In this document: in pieces, positions 60,888 to 64,000 of the stretch
Position numbering within the stretch: position 1 is the stretch's first letter
Layout of the letters: each line of letters opens with the position of its first letter
Assembly: GCA_020444045.1 (NCBI GenBank)
Contig: JAHLLS010000028.1
Coordinates: 1-64,000 of the forward strand
DNA from: Deltaproteobacteria bacterium
Lineage (GTDB): Bacteria > Desulfobacterota > Desulfobacteria > Desulfobacterales > UBA5852
Length of the DNA stretch: 64,000 nucleotides
Direction of reading: 5' to 3'
Notes under the pieces: generated by a model
What the model saw: the letters and a program-made list of their open reading frames with translations, nothing else
The model's database searches: none
Told to the model about the DNA's origin: nothing
Position numbers and translations under genes: made by a program

Positions 60888-62144
60888 ATGCTGTGTAATG
60901 TCAAACGGATCATCGTCATTTCGGTTTTTGCGATCGCCTTTGTCGCGAATGCCACGGCTGGAGAGGTCGAAGTTCTGCACTGGTGGACTTCCGGGGGCGA
61001 AGCCGCCGCCGTGCAGGAACTCCAGAAAATGCTCCAGAAGGAAGGCCATACCTGGAAGGATTTCGCTGTGGCCGGGGGTGCCGGCGCCAATGCCATGACG
61101 GCCCTCAAATCCCGCGCTGTTTCCGGCAACCCACCGACAGCCGCCCAGGTCAAGGGTCCTCAGATTCAGGAGTGGGCTCAATTGGGGGTTCTGACCAATA
61201 TCGACGACGTGGCCCAAGCCGAAGGCTGGGACACCCTGGTTCCCAGGGTGGTGGCCGATATCATGAAATACGAGGGCCATTGGGTAGCCGTCCCCGTCAA
61301 TGTCCATCGCATCAACTGGATGTGGTGCAACCCGGCGGTCTTCAAAAAAGCCGGCGCTCAATACCCCCGAACATGGGATGACTTCTTTGCGGCCTGTGAC
61401 AAAATAAAGCAGGCCGGGTTCATCCCCGTTGCGTTTGGCGGCCAACCATGGCAGGAGGCCACCGTCTGGGAATCCATTGTGGCGGGGGTCGGCGGACCGG
61501 GATTCTATCAACAAGCCCTGGTGGAGGCCGATGAACAGGCCCTGGCCAGCAGCACCATGGTCGAAGCCCTGAAGATTTTCAAAAAGATTAAGCCCTTTAC
61601 CGATAAAAACGCACCGGGCCGCGACTGGAACCTGGCCACGGCCATGGTTATCAAAGGCGAGGCCGCCATGCAGTTCATGGGCGACTGGGCCAAGGGTGAA
61701 TTCACGGCGGCCGGCAAAGTGCCCGGCAAGGATTACGACGCCCTGCCCGCACCGGGAACAATGGATGTCTTCCTCTTCAACGTGGACTCCTTTATCATGT
61801 TCGAAGTCAAGGACCCTGCTGCCAAAGCCGCCCAGAAAGCCATGGCGCGCCTCATTCTCTCGCCGGATTTTCAGGTGGCTTTCAACGTCAATAAAGGCTC
61901 CATTCCTGTCCGCTCCGGCATTTCGGAAGCGCCGTTCGACGCCGTGGCCGTGGCATCCATGACAGCTTTCGAAGCCACCGCCTCATACGGGGGGCTGCTG
62001 CCGAGCATGGCCCATGAAATGGCCGTTTCGCCGGCCGTTCGAGGCGCCATGTTCGACGTGATTACCAACTTCTACAATTCCGACATGCCGGCCGCTGATG
62101 CCGCTCAGAAGCTGGCGGCCGCCGTGCGGGAAGCGAAGATGTAA
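60888..62144 (+). CDS. Sugar ABC transporter substrate-binding protein
   Basis: The ATG at 60888, with AAAAGGAGGTG upstream, gives 418 residues with a signal peptide (VFAIAFVANATAGE). The mature part matches glucose/mannose-type binding proteins: VEVLHWWTSGGEAAAVQEL at the start, GHWVAVPVNVHRINWMWCNPAVFKKAGA, QFMGDWAKGEF near 270 and a C-terminal GLLPSMAHEMAVS. It captures a sugar in the periplasm for the two permeases downstream. No ATPase gene is visible yet; it probably lies beyond the window. Confidence 0.94.
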   Translation: MLCNVKRIIVISVFAIAFVANATAGEVEVLHWWTSGGEAAAVQELQKMLQKEGHTWKDFAVAGGAGANAMTALKSRAVSGNPPTAAQVKGPQIQEWAQLGVLTNIDDVAQAEGWDTLVPRVVADIMKYEGHWVAVPVNVHRINWMWCNPAVFKKAGAQYPRTWDDFFAACDKIKQAGFIPVAFGGQPWQEATVWESIVAGVGGPGFYQQALVEADEQALASSTMVEALKIFKKIKPFTDKNAPGRDWNLATAMVIKGEAAMQFMGDWAKGEFTAAGKVPGKDYDALPAPGTMDVFLFNVDSFIMFEVKDPAAKAAQKAMARLILSPDFQVAFNVNKGSIPVRSGISEAPFDAVAVASMTAFEATASYGGLLPSMAHEMAVSPAVRGAMFDVITNFYNSDMPAADAAQKLAAAVREAKM

Positions 62145-62251
62145 TTCTTCGAGGCGCGATGAAGGTGACGGGGGGCCGGGCGCCCCACCACTCAATCCAG
62201 TTGGACCGTCCATCGACCGGCCGCCTATCGCGCCGGCGATGGGCGGTTGAA

Positions 62252-63160
62252 ATGCCCATGCACTCCAGCAGCCGGTCTTCAAAATGGTTTGCGGCACTGG
62301 AAACGGCGCTGCCAAAAATCGTCGTGGCCCCGACTTTCATGGTCATGGTGGTCTTTATCTATGGGTTTATCCTCTGGACCCTCTACCTGTCGATGACGCG
62401 GTCCAGCTTCCTGCCCAGCTACGATTTTGTCGGCCTCGCGCAGTATGCCAAGCTCTGGCGCATCGAGCGCTGGGGGGTCGCCGTTCACAATCTGCTGGTT
62501 TACGGCGGCCTCTTTATCTTCTTCTGCACCCTTTTCGGGCTGCTTCTGGCTATTTTTCTGGACCAGAAGATCCGCATCGAAGGGGCCCTTCGAACCGTCT
62601 ACCTATACCCCCTGGCGCTGTCCTTCGTGGTAACCGGCACGGCCTGGAAATGGCTCCTCAACCCGGGGCTGGGAATCGAACGGCTGGTGCGGGAATGGGG
62701 CTGGTCCACCTTCACCTTCGACTGGCTGGTAACCTCCGAGATGTCGATCTACTGCGTGGTCATCGCGGCGGTGTGGCAGTCCACCGGGTTTGTCATGGCC
62801 ATGTTCCTGGCCGGGCTGCGCGGCATTGACGACGCCATCATCAAGGCCGCCCAGGTAGATGGCGCCGGCCTGCCGCGCATCTATCAAAAAATCATTATCC
62901 CCAGTCTGCGGCCTGTTTTTTTCAGCACCTTCATTATCCTAATGCACATCGCCATCAAAAGCTTCGACCTGGTGGTGGTCCTGACACAAGGCGGTCCGGG
63001 GTATGCGTCCGATTTGCCTGCAACATTCATGTACAGCTACGCTTTCACGCGGGGACGGCTGGCGTTGGGGGCCGCCAGCGCCATGATGATGTTTTTCATG
63101 GTCATGGCCGTCATCGTGCCTTATCTCTACTCGGAGTTGAGGAGAAAACAGCATGCCTGA
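62252..63160 (+). CDS. Sugar ABC transporter permease 1
   Basis: The 302-residue protein has six membrane helices with the MalF-type core: FIYGFILWTLYLSMTRSSFLP at the N-terminal and the EAA-type loop AAQVDGAGLPRIYQKIIIPSL around residue 240. The start could be at 62258 or as far up as 62159; the chosen one gives the normal short N-terminal tail. It overlaps the second permease by 8 bases. Confidence 0.92.
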   Translation: MPMHSSSRSSKWFAALETALPKIVVAPTFMVMVVFIYGFILWTLYLSMTRSSFLPSYDFVGLAQYAKLWRIERWGVAVHNLLVYGGLFIFFCTLFGLLLAIFLDQKIRIEGALRTVYLYPLALSFVVTGTAWKWLLNPGLGIERLVREWGWSTFTFDWLVTSEMSIYCVVIAAVWQSTGFVMAMFLAGLRGIDDAIIKAAQVDGAGLPRIYQKIIIPSLRPVFFSTFIILMHIAIKSFDLVVVLTQGGPGYASDLPATFMYSYAFTRGRLALGAASAMMMFFMVMAVIVPYLYSELRRKQHA

Positions 63161-64000
63161 CACCTCGCGGCAAAGCCAGCAAGTGATGGTGGGTCGTCTG
63201 CTGATCTACGGCGTACTGCTCCTTTTTGTCTTCTATTTCCTTCTGCCCCTCCTCGTCATGGTCATCACCTCCATCAAATCCATGGATGAAATCCGCACGG
63301 GCAACCTCATTTCACTGCCCCGGCACCCGACGATCGAGCCCTGGATCAAGGCCTGGAGCTACGCGACCATCGGCGTTACCAACGAGGGCATCAAGGGCTT
63401 TTTCTGGAACTCGATCCGCATGGTGATCCCAGCGGTTCTGATCTCGACCCTGATCGGCGCCATCAATGGCTATGTGCTATCCAAGTGGCGCTTCAGAGGC
63501 AGCGACACCTTTTTCGCCATGCTGCTCCTGGGGTGTTTCATTCCCTTTCAGGTCATCCTGCTGCCCATGGCCCGCACGCTGGGCTTTCTCGGTCTGGCTG
63601 AGTCTTTCTGGGGGCTGGTCCTGGTGCACATCATTTACGGTCTGGCCTTCACAACGCTCTTCTTCCGCAATTACTACGTCGCCGTGCCGGACGAGCTCGT
63701 CAAAGCCGCCCGGATTGACGGCGCCGGATTCTTCCGCATCTTCATGCGGATCATGCTGCCCATCAGCAAACCCATCTTCATGGTGACCATCATCTGGCAG
63801 ACCACCCAGATATGGAACGACTTCCTGTTCGGCGTCTGTTTTTCGACCGGGGCAACCCAGCCGATCACCGTGGCGCTGAATAACCTGGTCAACACCTCGA
63901 GCTCGGTGAAGGAGTATAACGTCGACATGGCCGGGGCCATCATTGCGGCCCTGCCAACCCTTTTCGTCTATTTTGTGGCCGGAAAATATTTTGTGCGCGG
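63153..64000 (+). CDS. Sugar ABC transporter permease 2, 3' partial
   Basis: The gene starts at ATG 63153 after GAGGAG and runs off the right edge. The visible about 282 residues show six membrane helices of the MalG type: RLLIYGVLLLFVFYFLLPLLV, FFWNSIRMVIPAVLISTLIGAINGYVLS and the EAA loop VKAARIDGAGFFRIFMRIMLPIS. Only the last few residues appear missing. It forms the transporter with the preceding permease; the ATP-binding subunit should follow. Confidence 0.93.
   Translation, partial: MPDTSRQSQQVMVGRLLIYGVLLLFVFYFLLPLLVMVITSIKSMDEIRTGNLISLPRHPTIEPWIKAWSYATIGVTNEGIKGFFWNSIRMVIPAVLISTLIGAINGYVLSKWRFRGSDTFFAMLLLGCFIPFQVILLPMARTLGFLGLAESFWGLVLVHIIYGLAFTTLFFRNYYVAVPDELVKAARIDGAGFFRIFMRIMLPISKPIFMVTIIWQTTQIWNDFLFGVCFSTGATQPITVALNNLVNTSSSVKEYNVDMAGAIIAALPTLFVYFVAGKYFVR

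Noticed and set aside
1..64000. CRISPR arrays, tRNA/rRNA genes, transposases, prophage genes
   Set aside because: I looked for repeats with spacers, cloverleaf ends with CCA and known transposase or phage motifs and did not see any, but by-eye search can miss isolated tRNAs.

Overview
The window is GC-rich, gene-dense bacterial DNA. Its content suits an anaerobic or microaerophilic member of the Desulfobacterota (a Desulfosarcina/Desulfococcus-like sulfate reducer). This assignment is inferred from gene content only: a tungsten-type aldehyde:ferredoxin oxidoreductase, an octaheme cytochrome c, a GlpC-like CCG-domain protein, a C_GCAxxG redox protein, a NifX/DUF5320/DUF89 cluster, tripartite tricarboxylate (TTT) transport genes and a sigma-54 regulator. 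No rRNA, tRNA, CRISPR array, phage or complete insertion sequence was recognised.

Region by region. 1-8.8 kb: a plus-strand operon of TTT transporter subunits (the small one cut by the window edge), two TIM-barrel isomerases, a DUF1537 four-carbon acid-sugar kinase, a split transketolase and a hydroxypyruvate-reductase-like dehydrogenase. It reads as uptake and breakdown of a sugar acid and ends at a good terminator. 8.9-13.9 kb: a minus-strand set of glutamine-synthetase-like ligase, iron alcohol dehydrogenase, truncated PuuD-type hydrolase and AOR, resembling a gamma-glutamyl amine pathway whose amidase is broken; a 143-bp palindromic repeat sits at the ligase stop codon. 14-20.7 kb: cell envelope and housekeeping genes (RlpA, hybrid histidine kinase, MtgA, CspA with a long leader, MFS transporter, GIY-YIG protein). 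21-31.7 kb: two MacB/FtsX-type ABC modules. One has a DUF2318 protein and resembles part of a p19/Fet iron system. The other is grouped with thioredoxin, CcdA, a CCG-domain Fe-S protein, an AttH-like lipocalin and a Cys/Met-rich exported protein. 32-37.5 kb: an HD hydrolase, a methyltransferase with an FKBP-like front domain, and an AT-rich island with an OmpA-like lipoprotein and an FmdB zinc ribbon, then TfoX.

37.6-48.9 kb: a minus-strand block. It holds class II photolyase, octaheme HAO-type cytochrome, DUF2867 SDR and DUF523/DUF1722 protein (a layout resembling light-response phr/ybgA loci), then a PPDK-like phosphotransferase without a PEP barrel, a PPOX protein, an unknown protein, a DMT exporter and a DHH phosphoesterase. 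49-53.6 kb: SixA-like phosphatase, DUF3465 protein, C_GCAxxG protein, sulfite-oxidase-family enzyme, an autotransporter barrel remnant and an MFS transporter. 53.7-59.4 kb: a PAS/AAA+/Fis sigma-54 activator followed by a -24/-12 promoter and NifX-zinc ribbon, DUF5320, DUF89, radical SAM and metallo-beta-lactamase genes, a plausible metal or cofactor handling locus. 59.4-64 kb: a His-rich exported protein, a Blc-type lipocalin and a sugar ABC transporter whose second permease runs off the window.

A dispersed structured repeat (about 200 nt at 20.8 kb and 31.8 kb, plus a tail at 37.65 kb) changes sequence in its stems but keeps pairing. It and the sigma-54/NifX cluster are the most interesting unexplained signals.
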